Shown here in pieces: positions 43,034 through 53,080 of a DNA stretch of 64,000 nucleotides. A program made the position numbers and the translations under genes. Under the pieces are notes generated by a model. The model was not told the origin of the DNA. It did not search any database and saw only the letters and a list, made by a program, of their open reading frames with translations. Origin of the DNA: Bradyrhizobium oligotrophicum S58 (lineage in GTDB: Bacteria > Pseudomonadota > Alphaproteobacteria > Rhizobiales > Xanthobacteraceae); NCBI RefSeq assembly GCF_000344805.1, contig NC_020453.1, positions 7,916,001 through 7,980,000 on the forward strand, written 5' to 3'. How positions within the stretch are numbered: position 1 is the first letter of the stretch; every line of letters starts with the position of its first letter.

Positions 43034-44581
43034 CTATTTGTCGAGCCAGGCGTCGCGGAAGCCGTCATTGACGCCGATGCCGGTGGTGATGAGGTTCTTC
43101 ACCTTGCATTTGGTGATGGTCGGGAACTGCAGCTCCAGCAGCCAGGCCACGGGGACGTCCTCGGCCAGGATCTTCTGCACCTTGTCGTAGGCCTCCTTGC
43201 GCTTGGCGTCCGTCGGCGCCGTGGCACCGTCCGCGAACAGCTTGTCGACCTCGGGATTGGAATAGCCCTCAACGTTGTTGAACAGCTGGCCCTTGGCGAT
43301 CGCCGAGGTGATATAGTTGCGGGAGACGCCGAGCGCGGGATCGCCGTACTGATAGAGATAGGTGAAGGCGATGTCGTAGTCCCACTCCATGATCTTCTGG
43401 TTGCCGCCGGGCACGTCGGTCGCGATCGTCTCGATGTTCATGCCGACGTCCTGCAGATTCTGCTTCACGGCCTCGCCCCAGCGCTGCCAGGTCTCGCCAT
43501 AGGCGAGCGGCAGCATGCGGATCTTCTCGCCCTTGTAGCCGGCCTCCTTCAAGAGCGCCTTGGCCTTGGCCGGGTCGTAAGCGTATTTCGGCACGTCGTC
43601 GCTGTAGAACTTGATCGTCGACACGGACGGGCCAGTGGCGACCTTGCCCAGGCCGTTCCAGATCACGTCCTTGGCGAAGTCGCGGTCGACGGCGTACATG
43701 ATCGCCTGCCGCACCTTCTTGTTGGCGAGAATGGGATTGCGGTTGTTCAGCCACAGCCAGGATATCGGCGAGAAGAATTCCCAGCCGGCGCCGGTGACGC
43801 AGGCGCCGGGTAGCTTGGAAACCCGCGGCACGTCGAAATTCTCGATCGAGCCGCCGGGCAGCACGTCGACCTTGCCGGTCTCGAACGCGACCGAGCGCGC
43901 GGCCGCGTCGGGAATGATCTGCCAGTAGATCTCGTCGAGATAGGGCTTGCCCTTCTCGTGGTAGTTGGGGTTTTTCACGAGGCGGATGAACGAGCCCTTC
44001 TGCCATTCCTTGAACATGAAGGGGCCGGTGCCGACAGGCGTATTGTTGTTGGGATTGGTCTTGTAGTCGGTGCCGTCATAGAGATGCTTCGGCACCATCG
44101 GCATCGAGCCGACCTCGAAGATGCCGATGAACGGGCCGAACGGCTCCTTCAGCGTGAACACCACGGTCAGGTCGTCCGGCGCCTCCACCTTCTCGACCAT
44201 GACGAGGTTGTTGCGGGCGCGCGCGTGGGTCTGCTTCAGCATCTCGATCGAGAACAGCACGTCGGCCGAGGTGAAGGGCTTGCCGTCGTGCCAGGTGACG
44301 CCCGGCTTGAGCTTGAAGGTATAGACCTTGGCATCCGGACTGATGGTCCAGCTTTCGGCGAGGCCGGGCAGCGGCTCGAGCTTCGGGCTGTAGCGCAGCA
44401 GGCCTTCGAAGATGTTGCCCGATACCATCTGGGTCGGGCCGTTCTGGACCATCGCCAGCATCAGGCCTGGCGGCTCGGGCTGGATGACCGCGTTGACCAC
44501 CCCGCCGAGCTTCGGCTCCTCCGCATGCACGGCGGTCAATCCGCAGCCGACGACCAGACCGAGCAACACCCGTTTCAACAT
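43034..44581 (-). CDS. ABC transporter substrate-binding protein, peptide/nickel type
   Basis: A protein of 515 residues. MLKRVLLGLVVGCGLTAVHA is a signal peptide. The mature part is a family-5 solute-binding protein: GGVVNAVIQPEPPGLMLAMVQNG, LAESWTISPDAKVYTFKLKPGVTWHDGKPFTSADVLFSIEM, YGDPALGVSRNYITS. It should deliver a peptide, opine-like compound or similar solute to the permeases downstream. ATG at 44581 follows GGGAAG. First gene of the importer operon. Confidence 0.92.
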   Translation of the reverse strand: MLKRVLLGLVVGCGLTAVHAEEPKLGGVVNAVIQPEPPGLMLAMVQNGPTQMVSGNIFEGLLRYSPKLEPLPGLAESWTISPDAKVYTFKLKPGVTWHDGKPFTSADVLFSIEMLKQTHARARNNLVMVEKVEAPDDLTVVFTLKEPFGPFIGIFEVGSMPMVPKHLYDGTDYKTNPNNNTPVGTGPFMFKEWQKGSFIRLVKNPNYHEKGKPYLDEIYWQIIPDAAARSVAFETGKVDVLPGGSIENFDVPRVSKLPGACVTGAGWEFFSPISWLWLNNRNPILANKKVRQAIMYAVDRDFAKDVIWNGLGKVATGPSVSTIKFYSDDVPKYAYDPAKAKALLKEAGYKGEKIRMLPLAYGETWQRWGEAVKQNLQDVGMNIETIATDVPGGNQKIMEWDYDIAFTYLYQYGDPALGVSRNYITSAIAKGQLFNNVEGYSNPEVDKLFADGATAPTDAKRKEAYDKVQKILAEDVPVAWLLELQFPTITKCKVKNLITTGIGVNDGFRDAWLDK

Positions 44582-44903
44582 GATGAACTTCCCAAATGTT
44601 TTCGATCGCCGCGATGCATCAAGCGCGCCAACGTGCACGATGTCGCCATGCGGCTTCTGATGTGACGCTTGCTCTGGGCGCATGGACTGTTGGATCGTCC
44701 GCGCGCGCCGCTGCAGAAATAGGCCCCGACACGACCACGGGCGACGCTTTGGAAACGTCACCAGGACCTGTCTCGGTCGCACGTTGCGCCGCAGACGACG
44801 CTGCTCACAGGTCGAGCCCCGTGACGTAGAGGCTCACACAGCCGCCAGCGCGGCCGCAAGATGAAACTCGCGACAGCGATAGCCCAAAAAATGAACAGCG
44901 AAA
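44582..44903. other. Intergenic region upstream of the importer operon
   Basis: 322 bases. It should contain the leftward promoter for the binding protein. No convincing gene or dyad was seen. Confidence 0.35.
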
Positions 44904-45329
44904 TCAGCTCCGCAGACGCGCGATCGCGCCGGCAACGATCTGCATGATCACGCCGATGATCCAGCCGAGCATGATCAGCGACGTCCAGGCGATGTGCGGA
45001 TCTTCGCGCAGGATGATGATGGCGACGGCGAAGAACGCCGTCAGGGTCGCAAGGAAAGTGCCGACGGCGCTCAGGAATTCGGCCGTATCGATCTTCGGCT
45101 CCTCCGGAGACGCCTCATCGTGGGGATGAAACGGAAGCTGCGGCGTGTCGATACCGAGATAGAAGCCCAATGCCCCGGAGAGCATCATCAACACCAGGAA
45201 GCCCTGCGTGGTCAGCAACGGTACGCTGGAGCCGACATGCGCTGCGACGAAGACGCCGCAGGCGGCGCCTGCCAGAGCCAGGCCCGAGCGCTCGAGGATA
45301 TGGGCAAACTTCCTGACGCGAAACCGCAT
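44904..45329 (-). CDS. Membrane protein of unknown function
   Basis: 141 residues with four hydrophobic helices: SGLALAGAACGVFVAAHVG, TTQGFLVLMMLSGALGFYLG, FLSAVGTFLATLTAFFAVAIIIL and AWTSLIMLGWIIGVIMQIVAGAIA. A charged loop (HPHDEASPEEPKIDTAEF) separates the pairs. I do not recognise a family. No co-transcribed neighbour. Confidence 0.7.
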   Translation of the reverse strand: MRFRVRKFAHILERSGLALAGAACGVFVAAHVGSSVPLLTTQGFLVLMMLSGALGFYLGIDTPQLPFHPHDEASPEEPKIDTAEFLSAVGTFLATLTAFFAVAIIILREDPHIAWTSLIMLGWIIGVIMQIVAGAIARLRS

Positions 45330-45466
45330 GACCTGCCCCCGACTATCGAATCCGCCACACGCGTGCAGCGGATTCGACGCTTGGATCCCCTCCTAACGGC
45401 AATACCGTCACCCAAACGTCAAATCCGAAGCTGCACTCGCGCGAAAATTTTAGCTAGTTTTCCTTT

Positions 45467-45518
45467 GACGCCAGCATTCGCTGAGGTGCACCCGAGAGGG
45501 ACAGCGAATGCTGGCGTC
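45467..45518. repeat. Perfect 17-bp inverted repeat after the LLM gene
   Basis: GACGCCAGCATTCGCTG and CAGCGAATGCTGGCGTC are perfect arms with an 18-base loop. It starts 6 bases after the stop of the leftward gene. There is no T-run on either strand, so it may protect the mRNA end or be a dispersed repeat rather than a classic terminator. Confidence 0.75.
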
Positions 45519-45523
45519 GGAGA

Positions 45524-46624
45524 TTAGGCGGCCTTGGTCAGGCCGGCATTGAGATGGCGCAACCTCGGCAGGACTTCCTGCTTCAGCAGCCGCAGCGAAT
45601 TGTGCCAGGCTTCCGGCTTGTGCTTGTAGTCGAAGCCGAAGACGCAGAGCGTGCCGAATCCGCCGACCTCATGCCAGATCTTCTCGATCTTCTCGGTCAC
45701 CGTGGCCGGCGAGCCGATGATCCAGTTGCGCTTGGCGCAATAGTCGACGGTGACGTCGGAATCCGGCACATCAGGCGCATGCTTCAGATAGTCCTTGAAG
45801 CCGAAATGGCCGAGCAAGGGCAGGAAGTATTCGCCCATCATCCGGCCCATCATGTCGCCGGAGGACAAACGCCAGGCCTCCTCGTCGGTCTCGGCAACGA
45901 ACACTTCGCGCACCAGCCGCCAATCGCTGCGACTGGGCGTCCGGCCGGATTTGGCGGCGCCGGCCTCGACCGAGTCCCAGTGCGACGACACATAGGCCGG
46001 GTTGAGGTTGAGGCTCATCGGAATGAAGCCGCGCTCGCCCGCGAGCTTCAGCGTGTCGGAGTTCTTCGACAGCCCGGCGACCCCGATCGGCGGATGCGGC
46101 GCCTGCACCGGCTTGATGTGCGGCTTGAGGAAATCGAACATCACGTCCGGCTTGGTCACCGTCCAGTATTTGCCCTTGTGGGTGAACGGTGCGGGCTCGG
46201 ACCACAGCCGCAGGATGATCTCCAGCGCCTCACGCGTCATCTCGCGGTTCTGGCCGCTCATGCCGTCGACGTTGAACATCGCCCAGTCGCTCGGCAGTCC
46301 CGAGGCGGCAATGCCGAAATTGAGCCGACCGTCGGACAGATGGTCGAGCATCGCGACGCGATTGGCGAGTTCGGCGGGGTGATGATAGGGCAGCAGGAAT
46401 CCACCAGGCCCCAACCGGATGTTCTTGGTCTCGCGGAAGGCCTGCGCCAGGATCAGGTCGGGCGCCGGGTGCGGCTCCCACGGCGCGGTATGATGCTCGC
46501 CGATCCACGCTTCCTGATAGCCGAACTCATCGAGCCAGCGCAGGACCTGCAGGTCCCACTCCTGGCCCTCCTTCAATCCGCACTCCGGCGGATGCGACGG
46601 CATCGTGAAGTATCCGATTTCCAT
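45524..46624 (-). CDS. LLM-class flavin-dependent oxidoreductase (luciferase-like)
   Basis: A protein of 366 residues. MEIGYFTMPSHPPECGLKEGQEWDLQVLRWLDEFGYQEAWIGEHH is the luciferase-like start. NRVAMLDHLSDGRLNFGIAASGLPSDW and GVAGLSKNSDTLKLAGERGFIPMS follow. It uses reduced FMN and oxygen on an unknown substrate; a flavin reductase partner is not adjacent (the one at 5827 is far). ATG at 46624 has AGAGGAAA upstream. Confidence 0.9.
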   Translation of the reverse strand: MEIGYFTMPSHPPECGLKEGQEWDLQVLRWLDEFGYQEAWIGEHHTAPWEPHPAPDLILAQAFRETKNIRLGPGGFLLPYHHPAELANRVAMLDHLSDGRLNFGIAASGLPSDWAMFNVDGMSGQNREMTREALEIILRLWSEPAPFTHKGKYWTVTKPDVMFDFLKPHIKPVQAPHPPIGVAGLSKNSDTLKLAGERGFIPMSLNLNPAYVSSHWDSVEAGAAKSGRTPSRSDWRLVREVFVAETDEEAWRLSSGDMMGRMMGEYFLPLLGHFGFKDYLKHAPDVPDSDVTVDYCAKRNWIIGSPATVTEKIEKIWHEVGGFGTLCVFGFDYKHKPEAWHNSLRLLKQEVLPRLRHLNAGLTKAA

Positions 46625-46806
46625 GGTGCTTTCCTCTCGCGTTTGTTTTGCGGCGCATCTTTGCGATGCACTCATCGTCACGCGAGACGAAGACACGACC
46701 AACGGAGTCGGCAGCGCCGCACGTGGTTTGCGAAGTCTAGCACGTCGCGAGACGTCGACAATCACCGCCGGTGTCGCGGACGAGCACGCGACACCGCAAC
46801 TCGCGG

Positions 46807-48729
46807 CTATTTGAGGCCCGTGACGGGCGACGGGAAGCGACCAGGAGGCTTTGACGATTGAAGCCGCTGGACGAGGTCCGGCGGCAGGGGCACGGAGACC
46901 GTGGGCCGCGGCCACGGGGGCGCAGCCGCCTGCCCGCGGTCCGCGGCGGTGCCTGCATCCACCGCAATGGTCCGAACCGTTTTTGCCGTGGCAGCCGCGG
47001 CCGTTGCGTGCGCGGGCAAGACTTCGGTCGCGACATGCTCTCTGAGCAGCTCGGCATGATCTGGAAACCACATCGAGTTCGGCTCAGCGCTGTTGGCGCG
47101 TTCGGCAAAGGCGCGGGTCAATCCCAGTTTCTGCAGCCGTTCTTCCTCGATTGCTATGGTTCGGCTGCGCTCGGCGGAGGTGATTCCCCGATAGGAGGGT
47201 TGGTGGAATCCGAGCCGTGCATCTGACAGGATGACCCGGTCCTTGCCACCCAGGAAGACAATGGTGCAGGCTGACAAGCATTGCTTCTCGACCATGGTCG
47301 ACAATCCACGCGCCTTGATGAGATCGGACATCGCTTGCGCCTCGCGGATGCGGCCTCCAGTGGAGTCGAGCCGCACCGTCTTGACCTCCGGCATCGCGCT
47401 CAGGAAACCCTCCAGCTCCTTGGCCACGCCGAATTTGATGCCGCCGGTGAATTCCAGCAGCTCGCCAGAGGCAAGGACCCTGAACTGATGCGGTCCCAGC
47501 GCGCTGTCGCCGGCAACGATTTCCGCAATGCCTGCGATCTGCGGCAGGCCTTGCGTGAAGAAATGCCAAAGCGTGATTCCGACACCGAGCGCGACCATGA
47601 TCTTCGCGATGCCGCCCCATGCGCTGTCGCCGGCGTCGCGATAGCGCGTCGCCGAGCGCCAGATGCCGACGGTCTGCCAAAGCGTGAACAACGAGATGCA
47701 GAGCCATATCACGCAGATCAGGACGAGCGCCGGCACCGGCTGCGCATCGAACCCCTGCTGCACGACCAGCGAGGTCGCGACCGCGATCGCTAGCGTCGCA
47801 ATCACGCCAAGCAGCGCTCCATTGACCCAGTACGACGCGGCCAAGGACAGCTCACCGCGCCAATGACGGACAAGGTAGCTCCGCTGCACGCGCACTGGCC
47901 CGTCCGCGAGCGGAGGTGGCGGCTCGACACTCGCCTCACTCCGGTCAAGGCAATAGACGGCGGTTGCAGCAAACCGGTCGTACCAAGCATCCGTCCGGGT
48001 GTAGACCTGTCGCCATGCGGCGAGGCCGACAATCAGCAGCGGACAATAGGATGCGAGCGTCAGGCCAAGGAGGAGAGATGCGGGTAGCGCGGCAATGTCC
48101 AGGAATGACACCACGACCGGCCAGATCAACGCTGGACTCGCGATCAGAATCAGCAGGCCGTAACGCCGTCTGACCGCGGCGTTCGTCACCGCACTGCCAT
48201 CTGCGCTCGCCAGGCGACTACGGCAGATCCGTCGGCCTGGCGTACCGGCGTTGATGTCGAACATGGCGCGCCAAGCCAGCAACAGCGGCAGCAGGAAAAG
48301 TCCGAGCGAGAGACCCTTGATCGGAGTGCCCTCGGCATCGAGCATACTGTCGATGTGGATTTCCTTGGTGAACGGACCTTCCTGCGTGACCTGTGCGACC
48401 CGCAGCATCCGAGCGGAGGGCAGACCGAACACGGCGTTTGTGCAATCGACGATCCGGTTCGGCTTGAGATCGGCAGGTATGGCGACCCCGGGCGGGATCG
48501 CGTCAAGCTTTCTGCAACTGATGGCATAGACGCCGTCGGCGAACTGAATGTGCCCGTGGCTCAAGGGAAACAGCACCAGCGCGCAGACTTGCAGCACGAC
48601 CGCGATAGCCGTCATGTCGATCAGCACGGCACCCAGGCGGCGCCAGACGCCGGCACGCTTGAGCTTGCTGCTGAGATCCTGGTCTGTCACGAACCGCTCG
48701 GCGAACATCGCTGGCCATGGCCGCCACAT
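46807..48729 (-). CDS. RDD membrane protein fused to a ClpP-like serine protease domain
   Basis: 640 residues. The N-terminal part is RDD-like (RAGVWRRLGAVLIDMTAIAVVLQ; later TPGRRICRSRLA) with about seven hydrophobic helices, the last near 375-395. A C-terminal soluble domain (about 400-560) matches the ClpP/crotonase-like periplasmic family (COG3904): LDSTGGRIREAQAMSDLIKARG, then CLSACTIVFLGG with Ser486 as the expected nucleophile and LGFHQPS with His509. A Pro/Ala-rich tail ends it. The fusion would place a protease-like domain next to the membrane. Function unknown. Start ATG at 48729; ATG at 48708 is possible. Confidence 0.8.
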   Translation of the reverse strand: MWRPWPAMFAERFVTDQDLSSKLKRAGVWRRLGAVLIDMTAIAVVLQVCALVLFPLSHGHIQFADGVYAISCRKLDAIPPGVAIPADLKPNRIVDCTNAVFGLPSARMLRVAQVTQEGPFTKEIHIDSMLDAEGTPIKGLSLGLFLLPLLLAWRAMFDINAGTPGRRICRSRLASADGSAVTNAAVRRRYGLLILIASPALIWPVVVSFLDIAALPASLLLGLTLASYCPLLIVGLAAWRQVYTRTDAWYDRFAATAVYCLDRSEASVEPPPPLADGPVRVQRSYLVRHWRGELSLAASYWVNGALLGVIATLAIAVATSLVVQQGFDAQPVPALVLICVIWLCISLFTLWQTVGIWRSATRYRDAGDSAWGGIAKIMVALGVGITLWHFFTQGLPQIAGIAEIVAGDSALGPHQFRVLASGELLEFTGGIKFGVAKELEGFLSAMPEVKTVRLDSTGGRIREAQAMSDLIKARGLSTMVEKQCLSACTIVFLGGKDRVILSDARLGFHQPSYRGITSAERSRTIAIEEERLQKLGLTRAFAERANSAEPNSMWFPDHAELLREHVATEVLPAHATAAAATAKTVRTIAVDAGTAADRGQAAAPPWPRPTVSVPLPPDLVQRLQSSKPPGRFPSPVTGLK

Positions 48730-48801
48730 GCGGCAGTCTATCCGGATGCTGCCTGGAATCGATTACCGTGACAAGCGGGACCGGCCTTAAAAGGCGAGCG
48801 T

Positions 48802-49914
48802 TTAGCGTGCGCCGAACGTCGTCCTGCCAAACAGCTCCTTGTGCGACGACGGCTGCGAGCGCCAATATTGCGGAGGCACCGACACCTGTCCGCCAAGCTC
48901 GGCGGCAGCATGCCAGCCCCAGCGCGGATCGTAGAGCATGCCGCGGGCGAGCGCGACCATGTCGGCCTTGCCCGATGCAACGATCTCCTCGGCTTGCTGC
49001 GCCTGCGTGATGAGGCCGACCGCCATGGTTGGAAGTCCCGTCGCCTGCTTCACGGCCTCAGCGAACGGCACCTGATAGCCGGGTCCGAGCGTGATCTTCT
49101 GCAACGGAGAGACACCGCCAGAGGAAACGTCGATCCAGTCGACGCCGCGATGTTTCAGTGCCTCGGCGAAGGCGATCGTCTGCGGCAGGTCCCAGCCACC
49201 TTCGACCCAATCGGTCGCCGAGACGCGTACGCCGACCGGCTTGTCGGCGGGGAATGTCTCGCGCACGGCGTCGAAGACTTCCAGTGGAAACCGCATGCGG
49301 TTTTCGAGCGAGCCGCCGTATTGATCGGTACGCTGATTGGCGAGCGGCGACAGGAACTGATGCAGCAGATAGCCGTGGGCGCCATGAAGTTCGAGCGCGT
49401 CGATGCCGAGTCGTTCGGCGCGCTTGGCGGCGTCGACGAAGGCGTCGCGGATGCGCACCAGCCCGGCGGCATCGACCGCAAGCGGCGCCAGCTCGCCCTC
49501 CTTGTGCGCGATCGCGGACGGCGCCACCGTCTGCCAGCCACCTTGCTCCAGCGGAATCTGCTGACCGCCGTCCCATGGCCGTTGGCTCGATCCCTTGCGC
49601 CCGGCATGGGCGAGCTGCATTGCAACGGCGGCCTTTGAATGTTTGCGGACCGACGCCAAGATCGGCTTCAGTGCTGCTTCGGTCGCGTCGTCCCACAGCC
49701 CTAGACAGCCGGGCGTGATACGCCCGATCGGCTCGACATGCGTCGCCTCGATGCAGAACATCGCCGCGCCCGACAGCGCCAGCGTGTTGATGTGCGTGAA
49801 ATGCCAGTCATTGGCCGCGCCATCATCGGCCGAGTACTGGCACATCGGCGACACCATGATGCGGTTGGCGAGTTCGAGACTGCGCAGCTTGATCGGAGAG
49901 AACAGAACGCTCAT
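48802..49914 (-). CDS. NADH:flavin oxidoreductase, old yellow enzyme (YqjM type)
   Basis: A protein of 370 residues. Cys25 in VSPMCQYSADDG is the YqjM-type redox-tuning residue. LQLAHAGRKGSS, ELHGAHGYLLHQFLSPLANQRTDQYGGSLENRMRFPLEVFDAVR and DMVALARGMLYDPRWGWHAA are the FMN and substrate motifs. It reduces electron-poor alkenes with NAD(P)H; the physiological substrate is not known. A single gene, close to the RDD fusion but separated by 70 bases. Confidence 0.93.
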   Translation of the reverse strand: MSVLFSPIKLRSLELANRIMVSPMCQYSADDGAANDWHFTHINTLALSGAAMFCIEATHVEPIGRITPGCLGLWDDATEAALKPILASVRKHSKAAVAMQLAHAGRKGSSQRPWDGGQQIPLEQGGWQTVAPSAIAHKEGELAPLAVDAAGLVRIRDAFVDAAKRAERLGIDALELHGAHGYLLHQFLSPLANQRTDQYGGSLENRMRFPLEVFDAVRETFPADKPVGVRVSATDWVEGGWDLPQTIAFAEALKHRGVDWIDVSSGGVSPLQKITLGPGYQVPFAEAVKQATGLPTMAVGLITQAQQAEEIVASGKADMVALARGMLYDPRWGWHAAAELGGQVSVPPQYWRSQPSSHKELFGRTTFGAR

Positions 49915-50017
49915 GCTGAGTTCCAGGCTGGGAATGTTGACGCGATGATCTGACGGCCGCGAGTGTCGATCATCGATGGGCCGCGGTCAACGCGGGCGGC
50001 TGCAGCGACGTCGCGGC

Positions 50018-51094
50018 TCATTGCATCAGCGTGAACTGCAGCAGCAGGGTCCGCTGGATCATCGAGAAATTGTCGTCGGACACCAGGGTCAGCACGGTCT
50101 CGCCCTCCGGCGTGACATGCGCGTCGATGCCCTCGAGATTGTCGATCTCCTGGCCGAGATCGGCGGAGAAGATTGCGGGGCCGTCGACCAGCGCGCCCGG
50201 TGCAATGTCGGCAAGACGGATGCGGCGGATCCGGATGCCTACTCCCGTGAACAGGGAGAACTTCCGTTCCAGCACCAGCAGGTCACCCGACGGCAGCAGC
50301 ACCGCATCGCTGACGTCGAAATCATTGCTGCGGACGATGCCGAACTGTCCCGCGGACGGACCACCGACCAGGAACGCCAGCAGATTGCCGTTGGCGTCCA
50401 GGCCGCGCTCGGAGAGCGCGATCAAGGTGCCGGCGAGCGGCAGGCCCTTCGGCACCACCACCAGCGCTTCCAGCCCCTTGTTGTTCGGCAGGCGCCTGGC
50501 GGCCGGCGGCAGCGGCACGATCTCACTGCGCGCGCCGGTCCCACCCTTGGCGAAGTCGTAGCGCAGCAGCTGATTGACGCGCTCCAGGCCGACATAGACG
50601 ATGTCGCCATCGCGCGCGAGGGACTCGGAATCGTACCAGCCGCGATCGGTGATGGGCCGCCCGTCGGGCCCGAGCAGCGGCGCCGCCTCGACATCCGCGA
50701 GCCCCGCGATGTCGCGGCCGGAATACGCAATGCGCCCGGTGAACCAGCCGCCCTTGTCGCTGATGGCGAGGAAGTGTTCGCCCTTGGCATCGAGCCGGAG
50801 GCCGGACAGCCCGCCGAAGCCTGGATAGGCCGAGGTCAGCGCCACGCCGCTGCGATAGTCCAGCAAGCCGAACCTGAGGCGGGTGCGGTCGCGCAGGTCG
50901 AACGCAGGCAATGGCCGCGCCTTGACCTCGATCCTGACCGCTGACGTGACGGAGTGCTCGTCGGTGACGGCGCGCCTCCGCACAGGCGTCGGCGCGAGCT
51001 GCGCGCGGGCCGTGCTGGACCATGCGAGGGCGGACACTCCGCCCATGGTCAGCGCAAGGACGCGCCTGCGATCAGAGAGCGCATCCAGCGACAT
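50018..51094 (-). CDS. Esterase-like activity of phytase family protein, Tat-exported
   Basis: A protein of 358 residues. The start MSLDALSDRRRVLALTMGGVSALAWSSTARA looks like a Tat signal with a twin Arg. The body (FGGLSGLRLDAKGEHFLAISDKGGWFTGRI, DSESLARDGDIVYVGLERVNQLLRY, NNKGLEALVV, DNLEGIDAHVTPEGETVLTLVSDDN) matches the family named esterase-like activity of phytase. Predicted periplasmic beta-propeller-like enzyme. ATG at 51094; a GTG at 51118 has no better signal. It follows cobT on the same strand, across a hairpin. Confidence 0.83.
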   Translation of the reverse strand: MSLDALSDRRRVLALTMGGVSALAWSSTARAQLAPTPVRRRAVTDEHSVTSAVRIEVKARPLPAFDLRDRTRLRFGLLDYRSGVALTSAYPGFGGLSGLRLDAKGEHFLAISDKGGWFTGRIAYSGRDIAGLADVEAAPLLGPDGRPITDRGWYDSESLARDGDIVYVGLERVNQLLRYDFAKGGTGARSEIVPLPPAARRLPNNKGLEALVVVPKGLPLAGTLIALSERGLDANGNLLAFLVGGPSAGQFGIVRSNDFDVSDAVLLPSGDLLVLERKFSLFTGVGIRIRRIRLADIAPGALVDGPAIFSADLGQEIDNLEGIDAHVTPEGETVLTLVSDDNFSMIQRTLLLQFTLMQ

Positions 51095-51119
51095 CGGCGG
51101 CGGGGCCCCCTCCCCCACA

Positions 51120-51140
51120 CCTCCTCCGCTGCGGAGGAGG
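51120..51140 (-). repeat. Perfect inverted repeat between cobT and the esterase gene
   Basis: CCTCCTCCGC and GCGGAGGAGG flank a single base. In the RNA it would form a tight stem just after cobT. No T-run follows, so termination is doubtful. Confidence 0.6.
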
Positions 51141-51163
51141 GACGCAACCGGCCAAGGCCGGGC

Positions 51164-53065
51164 TCAGGAATGCAGCTTGCGCTTCTGCCCGTGCGCAGGC
51201 TGCGGCGCCGCGTGGGTCTCGGTGAACAATTCGGCGAGCTTCTCGGTGATGGCGCCGCCGAGCTCCTCGGCGTCGACGATCGTGACCGCACGGCGATAAT
51301 AGCGCGTGACGTCGTGGCCGATGCCGATCGCGATCAGCTCGACCGGTGAGCGGGTCTCGATCTCCTCGATGATGTGGCGCAGATGCCGCTCCAGATAGTT
51401 GCCGGGATTGACCGACAGCGTGGAGTCGTCGACCGGGGCGCCGTCCGAGATCATCATCAGGATTTTGCGCTGCTCGGGACGCCCGAGCAGGCGCTTGTGC
51501 GCCCAGTCGAGCGCCTCGCCGTCGATGTTCTCCTTGAGCAGCCCTTCGCGCATCATCAGGCCGAGATTCTTGCGCGCACGGCGCCACGGCGCATCGGCGG
51601 ACTTGTAGATGATGTGGCGGAGATCGTTGAGGCGGCCGGGATTGGCCGGCTTTCCGGCCGCGAGCCAGGCCTCGCGCGACTGTCCGCCCTTCCAGGCCCG
51701 CGTCGTGAAGCCGAGGATCTCGACCTTGACGCCGCAGCGCTCCAAGGTGCGGGCGAGAATGTCGGCGCACGTCGCAGCCACCGTGATCGGCCGCCCGCGC
51801 ATCGAGCCGGAATTGTCGAGCAGCAGGGTGACGACGGTGTCGCGGAAGGTCGCTTCCTTTTCGCGCATGAACGACAGCGGCTGGTAGGGATCGATGACGA
51901 CACGCGACAACCGGGCCGGATCGAGGATGCCCTCCTCGAGATCGAACTCCCAGGCGCGGTTCTGCTGCGCCATCAGCCGCCGCTGCAGCCGGTTGGCGAG
52001 CCGCGCCACGATGCCCTGCAGATGCGCCAGCTGCTTGTCGAGATAGGAGCGCAACCGCTCCAGTTCGTCGTGATCGCACAGATCCTCGGCGGCGATGATC
52101 TCATCGAATTTCGGCGCGAAGGCGTGATACTCGGGACCGCGCGGCTCGTTGGCGCCGCCGCGGTTCGGTCGCGTCGCCTCGCCCGGCGTCTCGTCGTCGC
52201 CGAGCTCGCCGTCGTCGAGCGTATCGGACGCCGAGGCCTGGGCAGCCTCCATCGCGCTCTCCGACATCTCGTCCGAGGTCGTCTGCGCCTGGTCGGCGCT
52301 CATCTCCTGCGCAGCGTCGGAATCGGGCGAGCCCTCGGCGCCGGACTGCTCGTTGTCGCCATCGCGATTGTCGTCGTTGTCCTCGTCCTCTTCCGAATCC
52401 GCATTGCGCTCGTCGCCGAGATCGAGCGCCGACAGCAGATCGTGAACGAGGTCGCCGAATTTGGCCTGATCCTCGGTGAAGCGGCCAAGCTCATCGAGAC
52501 GCTGACCGATCCTGTCCTCCAGGAACGGACGCCAGAGATCGACCACCTTGCGCGCCGCGTTCGGCGGCGCCATGCCGGTGAGCCGCTCGCGCACCATCAT
52601 CGCCAGTGCATCCGACAGCGGCGCGTCGGCGCGATCGGTGATCTCGTCATATTTGCCGCGATGGAAATGATCGTCGAGCATCGCCGTGAGATTCTTGGCG
52701 ACGCCGGCCATGCGCCGCGCACCGATCGCCTCGACGCGCGCCTGCTCGACCGCCTCGAACACACCGCGCGCCTGCGGATTGCCGGGGATCAGCTTGCGGT
52801 GCACCTTCGGATCATGACAGGCGAGCTTCAGCGCGATCGAGTCGGCGTGGCCGCGCACGATTGCGGCGTCGCGCTTGGTCATCTTGCGCGCCGGCTCCGG
52901 CAGCCGCGCCTTGCCCGGCGCGAGGCCCGGCCGCTCGGCCGCGAACGAGACTTCGAGCTCGGGCGCCTTGGCGATGGCGCGCAGGCAGCCCGTCACCGAG
53001 CGCTTGAACGGCTCGGTCGGGGCTTCCTTGGTTCCGGTGCGGAATTTGCTGTTCGATGTCGTCAT
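51164..53065 (-). CDS. cobT: Cobaltochelatase subunit CobT
   Basis: A protein of 633 residues. An acidic, low-complexity middle ([20 protein letters not shown]) separates an N-terminal helical domain from a C-terminal von Willebrand A domain. Its metal site is DNSGSMRG, followed by [24 protein letters not shown]. CobT with CobS and CobN inserts cobalt into hydrogenobyrinate a,c-diamide in aerobic cobalamin synthesis. ATG at 53065 follows GGTGAGG. cobN is not in the window. Confidence 0.95.
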   Translation of the reverse strand: MTTSNSKFRTGTKEAPTEPFKRSVTGCLRAIAKAPELEVSFAAERPGLAPGKARLPEPARKMTKRDAAIVRGHADSIALKLACHDPKVHRKLIPGNPQARGVFEAVEQARVEAIGARRMAGVAKNLTAMLDDHFHRGKYDEITDRADAPLSDALAMMVRERLTGMAPPNAARKVVDLWRPFLEDRIGQRLDELGRFTEDQAKFGDLVHDLLSALDLGDERNADSEEDEDNDDNRDGDNEQSGAEGSPDSDAAQEMSADQAQTTSDEMSESAMEAAQASASDTLDDGELGDDETPGEATRPNRGGANEPRGPEYHAFAPKFDEIIAAEDLCDHDELERLRSYLDKQLAHLQGIVARLANRLQRRLMAQQNRAWEFDLEEGILDPARLSRVVIDPYQPLSFMREKEATFRDTVVTLLLDNSGSMRGRPITVAATCADILARTLERCGVKVEILGFTTRAWKGGQSREAWLAAGKPANPGRLNDLRHIIYKSADAPWRRARKNLGLMMREGLLKENIDGEALDWAHKRLLGRPEQRKILMMISDGAPVDDSTLSVNPGNYLERHLRHIIEEIETRSPVELIAIGIGHDVTRYYRRAVTIVDAEELGGAITEKLAELFTETHAAPQPAHGQKRKLHS

Positions 53066-53080
53066 CGCCACCTCACCGCC

